Assembly: GCF_003724155.1 (NCBI RefSeq)
Contig: NZ_RJJQ01000020.1
Span: forward strand, 36,705-100,704
DNA from: Flexivirga caeni
Lineage (GTDB): Bacteria > Actinomycetota > Actinomycetes > Actinomycetales > Dermatophilaceae
Reading direction: 5' to 3'
DNA: 64,000 nucleotides
Shown: positions 47,594 to 55,227 of the stretch, in pieces
How the letters are laid out: each line of letters starts with the position of its first letter
Numbering within the stretch: position 1 is the stretch's first letter
Notes under the pieces: model-generated
Told to the model about the DNA's origin: nothing
Seen by the model: only the letters and a program-made list of their open reading frames with translations
Database searches by the model: none
Position numbers and translations under genes: made by a program

Positions 47594-47982
47594 TCAGCAA
47601 GGGAATCATTCACGCAGAGTTGGCGCGGCAGCTGAGCGGCTTGCGGCATACCGAACAATTCGTCGTGTGCGACAGTGGCCTGCCACTGGGCGACCTTCCG
47701 ACGGTCGACCTCGGATATCGTTATGGCGCAGCCGGTTTCATCGATGTCGTGCAGGTAGTGCTGCCCGAACTCACGCTTGAGGCGAGCTGGATCTCCCGCG
47801 AGATGCTGGAGACCAATCGCCCGTGTCTGGATGCACTGACCACCCTTGGCCTCACCCCCGAACCGATCGACCACGACGCCTTCAAGCGGCGGGCACTGGC
47901 GGCGAAATTCGCGATCCGCACGGGCGAGGCGACCTTCTACGCAAACGTCATCTGCCAAGCGGGGGTGCCGTTCGCCCGATAG
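47590..47982 (+). CDS. rbsD: D-ribose pyranase
   Basis: A 130-residue RbsD that converts beta-ribopyranose to the furanose form used by ribokinase. Signature segments are ISKGIIHAELARQLSGLRHT with the active-site His19, VCDSGLPL and the C-terminal IRTGEATFYANVICQAGV. It is the last gene of the operon; its presence supports ribose as the transported sugar. The GTG start overlaps the rbsK stop. Confidence 0.93.
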   Translation: MISKGIIHAELARQLSGLRHTEQFVVCDSGLPLGDLPTVDLGYRYGAAGFIDVVQVVLPELTLEASWISREMLETNRPCLDALTTLGLTPEPIDHDAFKRRALAAKFAIRTGEATFYANVICQAGVPFAR

Positions 47983-48048
47983 CGAGCCGCGCAGGCTCAT
48001 GCAGCGGTTCGTCATACAGTGGCAGACCCGACGTCGAAGGAGCCGGAA

Positions 48049-48495
48049 ATGTCCTGTGTCACGTTCCTGACCGCCGCCCAGCGGGCGGCGCTGCGCGACC
48101 TCGGCGAGGAGCAGCTGACCCCGGACGAGATCACGGCGCTGCACCCGAGTCCGCCTGCGACGGAAGGAAAATTGCGGCGCGTGCGGCTGCTCGCCCGCAG
48201 TTCGGACCCGGCCATCCGGCAGAGCGCAGCGCTCAACCAGCACTGCCCGCTCGACGTGCTCCAACTGCTCGCGGACGACTCCGACCCGACGGTGCGCCGA
48301 TGCGTCGCGCGCCAGCCGGCGACGCCGGAAGCACTGTTATGGCAGCTCGCGTCCGACCCGACGTCCGACGTGCGCGCCTGGGTCGCCGCACACCCGGCCG
48401 TCACCCCGGAGCTGCTCGACCGGCTCGACTCCGACCCGGAACCCGCGGTGCGCCGGGTCGTAGCCTGGTCCCGCGCCTGGCACCGGCCGGCGTGA
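48049..48495 (+). CDS. HEAT-like / leucine-rich-repeat-variant protein
   Basis: A 148-residue protein. Residues about 40-140 are four or more short helical repeats of the form SSDPAIRQSAALNQHCPLDVL, DSDPTVRRCVARQPATPEAL, SDPTSDVRAWVAAHPAVTPELL. This suggests a protein-binding alpha-solenoid; no enzyme motif is present. The ATG at 48049 has AAGGAG 8 nt upstream and is preferred over one 30 bp earlier. It is convergent with the next gene, 5 bp apart. The function is unknown. Confidence 0.75.
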   Translation: MSCVTFLTAAQRAALRDLGEEQLTPDEITALHPSPPATEGKLRRVRLLARSSDPAIRQSAALNQHCPLDVLQLLADDSDPTVRRCVARQPATPEALLWQLASDPTSDVRAWVAAHPAVTPELLDRLDSDPEPAVRRVVAWSRAWHRPA

Positions 48496-48500
48496 CCGGC

Positions 48501-49001
48501 TCAGTCGGTCGGTGGCAAGCGCAGTGAGTCGTCGCCCGATCCGAACTTGTCGCGCAGGAACATGTCGTTGACCTGCATCTGCTGCTCGCCGCGCTCGGCG
48601 GTACGCCGCTGGACCTCCCGGGTCGCCTCCAGCAGCGTGGTGAGGTTCGCGACCAGCACGGCGGCCAGCGAACGCCCGTCGGGCAACGCGGCCTTCTCTG
48701 CGCCGGGCACGGACACGTAGCTCTCGACAACAGCGAGCGTGTGCTCGTCACGAATCTGCTCCACCTCGTAGACGTCCCGCACCGCAGCGCTGTCGTGCGC
48801 CAAGAACTGCAACGTCAGCGTGGTCTCCGTGTCGAGCGCGCGCACCAGCGCCCGCGCGTCGTCCGGGATCCGGGCCGTGCGCGCCAGTCGCCCGAGCGCG
48901 CTTTCCTGGCCCTGCGGCAGCAGCTCGGAGAACGGCTTCGGCACCGAAGGCCCATACTCCGGCGGCGCCGGCATAAGGTCTCGCTGCTTGCGGCCGAACA
49001 T
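48501..49001 (-). CDS. Uncharacterised protein downstream of the YbjQ-like gene
   Basis: A 166-residue protein of unknown function. The N-terminus is proline-rich, the middle (about 35-130) is predicted to be helical (ALVRALDTETTLTLQFLAHD, LAAVLVANLTTLLEATREVQ), and the C-terminus is polar with the hydrophobic NDMFLRDKFG. No membrane segment or signal peptide is visible. Its ATG overlaps the stop of the upstream YbjQ-like gene by one base, so the two probably act together. Confidence 0.65.
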   Translation of the reverse strand: MFGRKQRDLMPAPPEYGPSVPKPFSELLPQGQESALGRLARTARIPDDARALVRALDTETTLTLQFLAHDSAAVRDVYEVEQIRDEHTLAVVESYVSVPGAEKAALPDGRSLAAVLVANLTTLLEATREVQRRTAERGEQQMQVNDMFLRDKFGSGDDSLRLPPTD

Positions 49002-49897
49002 CAGTTGTCGAGGCTGAGGGTCAGGTTGGGTTCCGGCATACCGCTCTCCGGCGAGCTGATGACGCCGGTGCCGAGCGCGAGGAACTCCGAAGCGTGCTCG
49101 CCCCAGATGTGCGCACTGACTTCGGTGCGCACACCGACGATGCCGTCGGCGCCGAAGCGGTTCGCCTCGTTCTCCATCCGCGTCATCGCCAATTCCCTTG
49201 CGGTGTATGCCGCTTCGGTGAACTGCGGCATCTCCATGTTGCGTCCGACCATCTTCATGCTCTGCCGGATCCCTTGGTGCGCAACGTGATACACGCAGGC
49301 ACCGAAGACGAAGGCACGCGGGAAGTGCCCGGCACGGACCAGAGTGTAGAAGTCCTGACCGGACAGGTCGGAGGTGAACGGTCCGCCGTCCTGCAGCTTG
49401 TAGGACGGGTTCGGCTGCCGTGCCCGTATGGCGGTGCCCTGCGCGATGAACTCCAGCTCGCCTTCCTGCCAGGCGTACCGCTGAATCTGCAGCTTGACCC
49501 CGACGATCCCGTCGGCACCGAGCGCGTGCGCCTCGCTGCGCATCCGCTCCACCGCGAGCGACCGCGCGTGGTACATCGCGGAGGACAGCACCTCCAGCTC
49601 CATCGACTGTCCCCAGCGCTGCGCCTGGAAACCGATGTGATAAATCGACGTGCCCATCACGTAGCCGACGGCATCGAACCCCAGCTTGTGTACGAGCAGG
49701 AACTCACTGACCGACAGATCGGAGGTGAACGCCGACTTGTCCTGCTGCTCCAGGGCAGCCAGCCGCCGTACGCGCTCCATCGCAGCCGGGGGTATGCCGC
49801 CGCCGACGCTCTCCTGCGGCGCGGGCCCCGCCGCGGGGGGCGGTGCCATCTGCTGCTGTGGTTGCTGCTGGTCGTTGTCCTTCTTGCCGAACGCCAT
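49001..49897 (-). CDS. Tandem YbjQ/UPF0145 (DUF74) heavy-metal-binding-like protein
   Basis: A 298-residue protein. After a Gln/Pro-rich tail (about 10-35) come two homologous halves. Each contains a strand-rich segment ending with a YHAR/YTAR helix and the conserved ALGADGIVGVKLQ or RFGADGIVGVRTE motif (about 150-162 and 261-273). YbjQ-family domains form pentamers and are often annotated as metal-binding, without firm proof. Two copies in one chain are unusual. The ATG at 49897 is chosen because the upstream extension lacks homology. It is divergent from the uncharacterised pair at 50-51.7 kb. Confidence 0.78.
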   Translation of the reverse strand: MAFGKKDNDQQQPQQQMAPPPAAGPAPQESVGGGIPPAAMERVRRLAALEQQDKSAFTSDLSVSEFLLVHKLGFDAVGYVMGTSIYHIGFQAQRWGQSMELEVLSSAMYHARSLAVERMRSEAHALGADGIVGVKLQIQRYAWQEGELEFIAQGTAIRARQPNPSYKLQDGGPFTSDLSGQDFYTLVRAGHFPRAFVFGACVYHVAHQGIRQSMKMVGRNMEMPQFTEAAYTARELAMTRMENEANRFGADGIVGVRTEVSAHIWGEHASEFLALGTGVISSPESGMPEPNLTLSLDN

Positions 49898-49998
49898 GCC
49901 CGCCCCTTCGCCGAATCCGAGAATGGCAGCTTGCGTCCCGAGGCTGGGAAGTCCCTGCATGCCAGCGGAGCACCATGCGCACGGGATACGGTGCGGCC

Positions 49999-50967
49999 AT
50001 GACCGATGTGCCCACCGGCGACCTCTCGGAGGCGCCGATTCTCAGCGGTGAAGCTGCCGAGGTGGTGCGCCGGCGGGTCCGGCTGCTGGTCGAGATCACC
50101 TCCCACGACGGGAAGTTCCGTGACGGGCTGCAGCAGGCCGGCCGCCGGCTGACCCGACCGGAGGCGACGATCATCGCCGACCTGGAACGACATGGCCTCG
50201 ATGTGACCCAGCTGCGCGAAATCCTTTGGGGCGGACACGTTCTCGTCGACGACCCCGCTCTCTACACGCGCTGGCGCTTCCCGAAAACGATCGAGCGACT
50301 GTCCAGTCACCATCCCGACATCGACAAGAAGCTCTACCCGGACCTGGGCATGAAAGGGCCGCTGGTACGCGAGAAGCTCCACGGCCGGACCGCGACCGGC
50401 ACCTGGGTGCAACTGGAAAAGACGCCGACAGCCATGGGGCCGGGATTTCACCTGCCGACGACGACGGACGTGCGGCACCTGTGCGACTACGTCGTCTACC
50501 GGTTCACCAAGAGCAACGTCGGACCGTGGGGCCTGTCCAAACAAACCGAACGGCGGCCGGTCTACCTGTCACCCGCCCTGTCGGCCGCAGTGCCGGTGGC
50601 CGAGGCCGCGGAGCACGAACTTGTCACCGCACTGAACGACATCGAGCACCACGCCGACGCGACGTCCATCTCGCCCGACCTGGCGACACGATTTCCGCCA
50701 CCACATCGCGCCGACTCCCTCGCCGAACTCGTCCTGCACCCCGACGGCCGCAACGGACGAGGGCTCTTCGGCTCCTCGGAGGTCTACGCCAGTGCGGCAC
50801 CGTCCGACGCGGCGCGGGCCGTGATCGACAAGATGTCCACCGTCACACCGCACTGGGCTCTTCCGGAGCCGGGCGAGACGACCACCGAAGTGGTGCACGT
50901 CGGCGATCGTGAGATCCGCCTCGCCGTACGCCGTACCGTGATCGACGAGACCGAGGAAAACGCATGA
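49999..50967 (+). CDS. Uncharacterised protein, coupled to the next gene
   Basis: A 322-residue protein I cannot assign. The first 120 residues are helical and charged. The middle has an aromatic-rich block, TGTWVQLEKTPTAMGPGF (about 133-150) followed by HLCDYVVYRFTKSNVGPWG (about 159-177), that looks like a conserved beta-rich domain, possibly a toxin or nuclease-like fold, but I see no catalytic set. No signal peptide or membrane helix is present. The end overlaps the next gene by 4 bp, so the two products probably function together. Neighbours give no pathway hint. Confidence 0.6.
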   Translation: MTDVPTGDLSEAPILSGEAAEVVRRRVRLLVEITSHDGKFRDGLQQAGRRLTRPEATIIADLERHGLDVTQLREILWGGHVLVDDPALYTRWRFPKTIERLSSHHPDIDKKLYPDLGMKGPLVREKLHGRTATGTWVQLEKTPTAMGPGFHLPTTTDVRHLCDYVVYRFTKSNVGPWGLSKQTERRPVYLSPALSAAVPVAEAAEHELVTALNDIEHHADATSISPDLATRFPPPHRADSLAELVLHPDGRNGRGLFGSSEVYASAAPSDAARAVIDKMSTVTPHWALPEPGETTTEVVHVGDREIRLAVRRTVIDETEENA

Positions 50968-51698
50968 GACAGCAACCCAAAGGGCCTGGCGTCCCTACGG
51001 ATTCGATGACTGCCCTGGTGCATCTCGTCGACACCGGCGCGGTGCCGCTCGGCGGCTACACGATCTCCGAGGTCGACGCGGTCGGTGGCATCGGGCATCT
51101 GATGGAACAGAAGCCGGACCCGGCGCTCGTCGCGGAGGCCGTGCGCTCCCTCGCGGCGCGCAACCTGATCACCACCGATGCCGGATCCGAACACCTGCAG
51201 ATCCGCGGCGATCTCGGCATCGTGACGACGTTCCAGCAACGCTCTCGGGTGGTGCTGGACGCGCGCGTGACCGGGTCCGAGCCGGACCATCCGTGGCGCT
51301 TCGTCCTCATGCCGCAACCGGAAGGGGTCACGCTGGAAGTGCTGATCGATGCACTCGGCATCCATTTCTACTCGTTGCGCAAGACCACCGACGCGCTCGA
51401 ACGCCTCTGGAAACGCTTGCCGTCCGGCGAACGCGGCAACGCCGACGCCGATGCCGACTCAGTGCTCGCAGCGAGCCCGCAGACCGCCCTGGTCAGCGTC
51501 AGCAGGTGGTCCGACGAGAGCATCCGGAACACGTATGACGTGGTGCTCGCCCAGGACGGCGACCGGTGCCATGTCTTCGTCCGCTCGACCGACGATCCGG
51601 CTCAGCTCGTCGCCTCACCGATGGGCAGCGACGAGTGGCGCGGCGTGCTCAAGACCCTGGTCAAGGTCGGGCCGGATCACACCGCGAACGGACAGTAA
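50964..51698 (+). CDS. Uncharacterised protein, partner of the preceding gene product
   Basis: A 244-residue protein of unknown function. The N-terminal region (about 20-75) could be a winged-helix-like domain (ALVAEAVRSLAARNLITTDA). The remainder alternates strands and helices, with TTFQQRSRVVLDARV and a C-terminal SPMGSDEWRGVLKTLVKV. The overall layout faintly recalls EspG-type chaperones of type VII secretion, but no ESX gene is in the window, so this is speculation. The ATG overlaps the upstream stop. Confidence 0.55.
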   Translation: MRQQPKGPGVPTDSMTALVHLVDTGAVPLGGYTISEVDAVGGIGHLMEQKPDPALVAEAVRSLAARNLITTDAGSEHLQIRGDLGIVTTFQQRSRVVLDARVTGSEPDHPWRFVLMPQPEGVTLEVLIDALGIHFYSLRKTTDALERLWKRLPSGERGNADADADSVLAASPQTALVSVSRWSDESIRNTYDVVLAQDGDRCHVFVRSTDDPAQLVASPMGSDEWRGVLKTLVKVGPDHTANGQ

Positions 51699-51707
51699 TT
51701 GTCGCGA

Positions 51708-51752
51708 GAGCCCGCGGCTCACCACAACTGCTGACCTCTCGCCGAAACGGCG
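51708..51752. terminator. Two small hairpins between convergent genes
   Basis: GAGCC-CGC-GGCTC (51708-51720) and CGCCG-AAA-CGGCG (51740-51752) lie in the 57-bp gap between the uncharacterised plus-strand gene and the minus-strand vapC remnant. Either could terminate transcription; no T-run follows. Confidence 0.4.
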
Positions 51753-51755
51753 TGG

Positions 51756-52161
51756 CTAGGCAGGACCGTGATCGTCGGGGACGAGGAACGCAAGTCCTGA
51801 CAGCACTGTCACCGGGCCACCGTCCAGGGTGGCGAGTCTGGCGTCGTCGTGCGCACCGGCGAGCGCAGCCAGGTACGCATCCGCGACCTGTCGATGCCCG
51901 CGAACGTGAGCGAGGTCGCAGTCGGCATACGATAAGGAGTCCGGCCAGAATTGGTAGCCAGCCCGCTGCCGGACAAGCCGCACGGTCTCCAGTGCCTCGG
52001 TCACGCCCACGCCGAGGCGGACCGCGAAGCGCACCCTCGACGATGGAGCAGACCGCGAAGCTGCCGACGTTCGCCGCCCATCGCGTAACCCGCTCGTGGT
52101 GAACGTGTTCACGTGCCGTCAGCGCGATCAGCACATTCGAGTCGAGCAGGTATGTCGTCAC
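51756..52161 (-). pseudogene. VapC-type PIN toxin, frameshifted
   Basis: The start is intact (TTYLLDSNVLIALTAREH, with the first PIN aspartate) and continues to VCSIVEGAL, then loses frame at about 52030. The rest, in another frame, reads RFAVRLGVGVTEALETVRL through YADCDLAHVRGHRQVADAYL to VTVLSGLAFLVPDD, with the later PIN acidic residues. Loss of one copy of an 8-bp GTGCGCTT direct repeat would exactly explain the shift (inference). The GTG start overlaps the antitoxin stop. The antitoxin gene and its operator are intact. Confidence 0.85.
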
Positions 52162-52388
52162 ATGTCATCCAGGGCGCTCGCGACGTCCTCGTCCGTGATC
52201 CGCTGTCCGAGTGACAGGACGGGAAACCCCGACCGGGAGTCGACTTCGATGCTGACCGGCTCGTCGAGTTCGCTGAGCCCCCGAATCGTCAGCTCCGCGA
52301 TCGTCGCGGACAGTGACTGCCCGCGGGCCACCGCCAACTGCTCGGCTCGGCGACGGACCGCAGGAGGGAGATCGACCGTGGTGCGCAT
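52158..52388 (-). CDS. VapB-type ribbon-helix-helix antitoxin
   Basis: A 76-residue protein. The N-terminal ribbon-helix-helix is MRTTVDLPPAVRRRAEQLAV and continues SLSATIAELTIRGLSEL, and the C-terminal tail (about 45-76) would neutralise the toxin (LGQRITDEDVASALDDM). It is coupled by GTGA to the vapC remnant, so it may now be an orphan regulator. Three direct repeats just upstream are its likely binding site. Confidence 0.85.
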   Translation of the reverse strand: MRTTVDLPPAVRRRAEQLAVARGQSLSATIAELTIRGLSELDEPVSIEVDSRSGFPVLSLGQRITDEDVASALDDM

Positions 52389-52391
52389 CTC

Positions 52392-52420
52392 TGCATCATT
52401 GCTGCATCACCGCTGCATCA
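52392..52420 (-). promoter_or_regulatory. Three direct repeats before vapB (operator)
   Basis: TGCATCA occurs at 52392, 52403 and 52414, an exact 11-bp period, beginning 4 bp upstream of the vapB start. One-turn spacing of short repeats is how ribbon-helix-helix antitoxins bind, so this is the likely autoregulatory site. Confidence 0.75.
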
Positions 52421-52498
52421 CACGTACCATCACGGGAGAACGGCTCCGGTCGGATCGAGCCACAGGCACCGCTGAGCCTGCTCCCGTACGCTCACCCG

Positions 52499-53200
52499 AT
52501 GGCACAGAGTGCGGCCCACCGCGGACTCGTCGTCGTCGCCGAGGACGAAGCCGCGATCGCCGACATCATCAGACGGCACCTCGAACGCGACGGGTATGCT
52601 GTGCATCTCGAATCCTCAGGCACCGCAGTCGAAGACGCTGTGGTGCGGCTCTCCCCTGCCGCGCTCATCCTCGACATCGGACTGCCCGGCCGGGATGGCA
52701 TCGAGATCTGCCGCCGGCTGCGCGCCGCCGGCAACTGGGTGCCGATCGTATTCCTCTCGGCGCGTGGCGAGGAGGTCGACCGGATCGTCGGGATCGAGCT
52801 CGGTGCCGACGACTACCTGGCCAAGCCGTTCTCGCCACGTGAACTGGTCGCGCGGCTCGGCGGCCTGCTGCGCCGGTCCAATCGCCCCGAGCCACAGCCG
52901 GACACGACGCTCACCCTCGGTGCGGTGCGCATCGACACCGCGACCAGGCGCACGTACCTTGCGGGTCAGCACATCGACCTGACAGCAACGGAATTCGACC
53001 TCCTCGCGTTCCTTGCCAAGCACCCCGGACAGGTCTTCAGCCGCGCACAGCTGCTCGATCACGTCTGGGGCTATGCGAACGACCCGGGAAGCCGCACCGT
53101 CGACGTCCACATCGCACAGTTGCGCGCGAAACTCGGATCCGTTGCGGTGCTGCGAACCGTCCGCGGCGTCGGATACGCAGCCGAGCCGGGCGACCGATGA
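52499..53200 (+). CDS. OmpR/PhoB-family response regulator
   Basis: A 233-residue regulator. The receiver domain has the acidic pair Glu15/Asp16, phospho-acceptor Asp59 (LILDIGLPGRDG) and Lys in DDYLAKPFSP. The winged-helix domain runs from LTATEFDLLAFLAKHPGQVF to SRTVDVHIAQLRAKL and VRGVGYAAEP. The ATG at 52499 starts the family homology. It overlaps its kinase gene by 4 bp (ATGA). The stimulus is unknown. Confidence 0.93.
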   Translation: MAQSAAHRGLVVVAEDEAAIADIIRRHLERDGYAVHLESSGTAVEDAVVRLSPAALILDIGLPGRDGIEICRRLRAAGNWVPIVFLSARGEEVDRIVGIELGADDYLAKPFSPRELVARLGGLLRRSNRPEPQPDTTLTLGAVRIDTATRRTYLAGQHIDLTATEFDLLAFLAKHPGQVFSRAQLLDHVWGYANDPGSRTVDVHIAQLRAKLGSVAVLRTVRGVGYAAEPGDR

Positions 53201-54570
53201 CGCCCCGGGCGCGACGACGGTGGCCGCTCTACCGGCAGCTGCTCGTCCTCGCCGCGACGATCGGCGCGATCACCGCCGCGCTCGCCGGGCTGCTCACCGC
53301 CGGTCTCGTGCGCGCCGCCGACCAGGACCGCGCCCGGCAGTCGTTCTCTCGGCTCGCCGATGCGGCCGCAGCCGGCTCCAACCTGGGTGACAACGCGCAA
53401 GCCAGTCAGCGCCGCTCGGTGCGGACTCTCGCCGCACTACACGTGCAGGTAATCACCATCACCCAAACCGGTGTGCTGCAAGCACATTCGCATCCTCTCG
53501 CCAGAGTGGTCACGCCTGCTGACATACGCGCCCTGCTGGACGGGCGCCCGATCAGCACGACCCGCGAGTCGGGCGACGCCACGGTGCTGGTGCAGGGACG
53601 ACCCACCCGGGCCGGCGCCATCGTGCTGCTGCAGCGGCAGCGCGACGCGATCGGTGCGGTGACCGGCGTCGTATGGCGAGCGGTCATCGCCTTCGCGATC
53701 GCACTGGCAGTTGCAGCGCTGCTGGCGGCAGTGGTCGCCCGCTGGATGGCGGGACCCTTACGACGCACGGCACAGGCCGCGCACGCGCTGGCGAGGGGTG
53801 AGCGGGCCGTGACCATCGAGCCATCCGGACCGGCTGAGATTGCCGAGATCGGCGACGCGGTCGAGACACTCGCTGCGTCACTCGCCGAGACGGAGGGCCG
53901 GCAGCGCGAGTTCTTGCTGGCGGTGTCGCACGACCTGCGCACTCCGCTCACGACGCTGCGCGGTTATGCCGAGTCACTGGCCGACGGGGTGATCCCGGCC
54001 GGCGAGGTTCCTGCGATCGGCGCCACCATGTTGTCCGAGTCCGAGCGGCTCACCCGCCTGGTCAACGACCTGCTGGACCTCGGCCGGGCCGACTCCGGCG
54101 AGCTGCGGGTCGAGCTGGAACCGACCGACCTGACCCAGGTGGTGCTCGCCACCGGCTCGGTATGGCGAAATGCGTGCGAACTCAAGGGATTACGGTTGGA
54201 GGTCGATGCAAACCCGGGGATCGGCGCGCACACGGATGCAGCGCGGGTGCGGCAGGTGCTGGACAACCTGCTGGACAACGCCGTACGCGTGGCACCGCCG
54301 GGCGCCCCGATCGTCCTTGCCCTGCGGTTGGAGGGGCCGGAGGCGGTGCTGGAGGTGCGCGACGGTGGGCCTGGTCTGACCGACGACGACCTCGCCGTGG
54401 TGTTCCGCAGGGGCGTGCTGCATGACCGCTACCGCCATACCCGGCCGGTGGGCACCGGGTTGGGTCTGGCCATCGTGCACGGAGTCATCGTCGCTCTGGG
54501 CGGGCGCATCGAGGCAGGACACGCGCCGGAAGGCGGAGTGGCTTTCGCCATCCGCCTTCCGGTCAGCTGA
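53197..54570 (+). CDS. Sensor histidine kinase
   Basis: A 457-residue two-helix membrane kinase. It has TM1 about 14-38, an extracytoplasmic sensor region to about 158, TM2 about 160-181, then HAMP, HisKA with His245 in LAVSHDLRTPLTTLRGYAESL, and an ATPase domain with the N box LDNLLDNAVRVAPPG and GGPGLTDDDL and GTGLGLAIVHG. It is the partner of the preceding regulator. The following gene is convergent, so this is a two-gene unit. Confidence 0.93.
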   Translation: MTPRARRRWPLYRQLLVLAATIGAITAALAGLLTAGLVRAADQDRARQSFSRLADAAAAGSNLGDNAQASQRRSVRTLAALHVQVITITQTGVLQAHSHPLARVVTPADIRALLDGRPISTTRESGDATVLVQGRPTRAGAIVLLQRQRDAIGAVTGVVWRAVIAFAIALAVAALLAAVVARWMAGPLRRTAQAAHALARGERAVTIEPSGPAEIAEIGDAVETLAASLAETEGRQREFLLAVSHDLRTPLTTLRGYAESLADGVIPAGEVPAIGATMLSESERLTRLVNDLLDLGRADSGELRVELEPTDLTQVVLATGSVWRNACELKGLRLEVDANPGIGAHTDAARVRQVLDNLLDNAVRVAPPGAPIVLALRLEGPEAVLEVRDGGPGLTDDDLAVVFRRGVLHDRYRHTRPVGTGLGLAIVHGVIVALGGRIEAGHAPEGGVAFAIRLPVS

Positions 54571-54585
54571 TCCCCCGATCGTCAG

Positions 54586-55098
54586 TCAGGACGCAGTGCT
54601 CGCGCTGCCCGCATTGTCCGCGATCCGCCAGCGGATGACGTTCGCGGTGGGGTTGGTCGGCTTGCCCGTGCCGATGACGAGCACGCGCAGACCGAGCTTG
54701 ACCGCCGACGCGGACGACGCCACGGCCTTGCCCTTCTCGGCTTCGCGCACCTTGGTCTTGCTGTCGATGCGGTAGGTCTGGGTGAAGCCGTCCTTGGCCC
54801 GCACCGTCACCGACGTGCCGGAGATCCGGACCACGGACCCGCGGATGCTGTCGTGGGTGACGAACTTCGTCTTGTCGCCCTTGCCGTGCGCGCTCACCCA
54901 GGTGGCGTGCAGTGCGCGGTCGAGCCAGAAGCGATGGTGGTGCTTGCCCTTCGCCTTCGCAGTCGAGGTGACATGCGCAACCGTCGCGACGGCCGGCGCA
55001 CTGTCCGACGTACCGGTCGCGGCGTATGCCGTGGCACCTCCGCCCAGTAGCGCCGCTGCCGACACGACGCCGGCCGGAATGATAAGTCGCTTGTTCAT
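54586..55098 (-). CDS. Secreted DUF5666-like protein
   Basis: A 170-residue exported protein. The signal peptide is MNKRLIIPAGVVSAAALLGG with a likely cleavage after AYAA. A His/Lys-rich stretch GKHHHRF is near residue 52. The mature part has beta-strand repeats SIRGSVVRISGTSVTVRAKDG, as in DUF5666, and KLGLRVLVIGTGKPT. The function is unknown; metal contact through the histidines is possible. AAGGAG precedes the ATG. It is convergent with the histidine kinase. Confidence 0.75.
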   Translation of the reverse strand: MNKRLIIPAGVVSAAALLGGGATAYAATGTSDSAPAVATVAHVTSTAKAKGKHHHRFWLDRALHATWVSAHGKGDKTKFVTHDSIRGSVVRISGTSVTVRAKDGFTQTYRIDSKTKVREAEKGKAVASSASAVKLGLRVLVIGTGKPTNPTANVIRWRIADNAGSASTAS

Positions 55099-55227
55099 CG
55101 GTCTCTCCTTGGCATCTGGTGGGCCAGCTGGCCCACTTCCGAACACGAACCAGCCTGCGGGTCCTACGTTCGGGAGATGCGCGGCGAATGTTCGGGTTCG
55201 GTAAGGATTCCCGGGACTTCAGCTTCG

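Noticed and set aside
50964..51698. EspG-type type VII secretion chaperone
   Set aside because: Only a vague layout resemblance and no ESX genes nearby.
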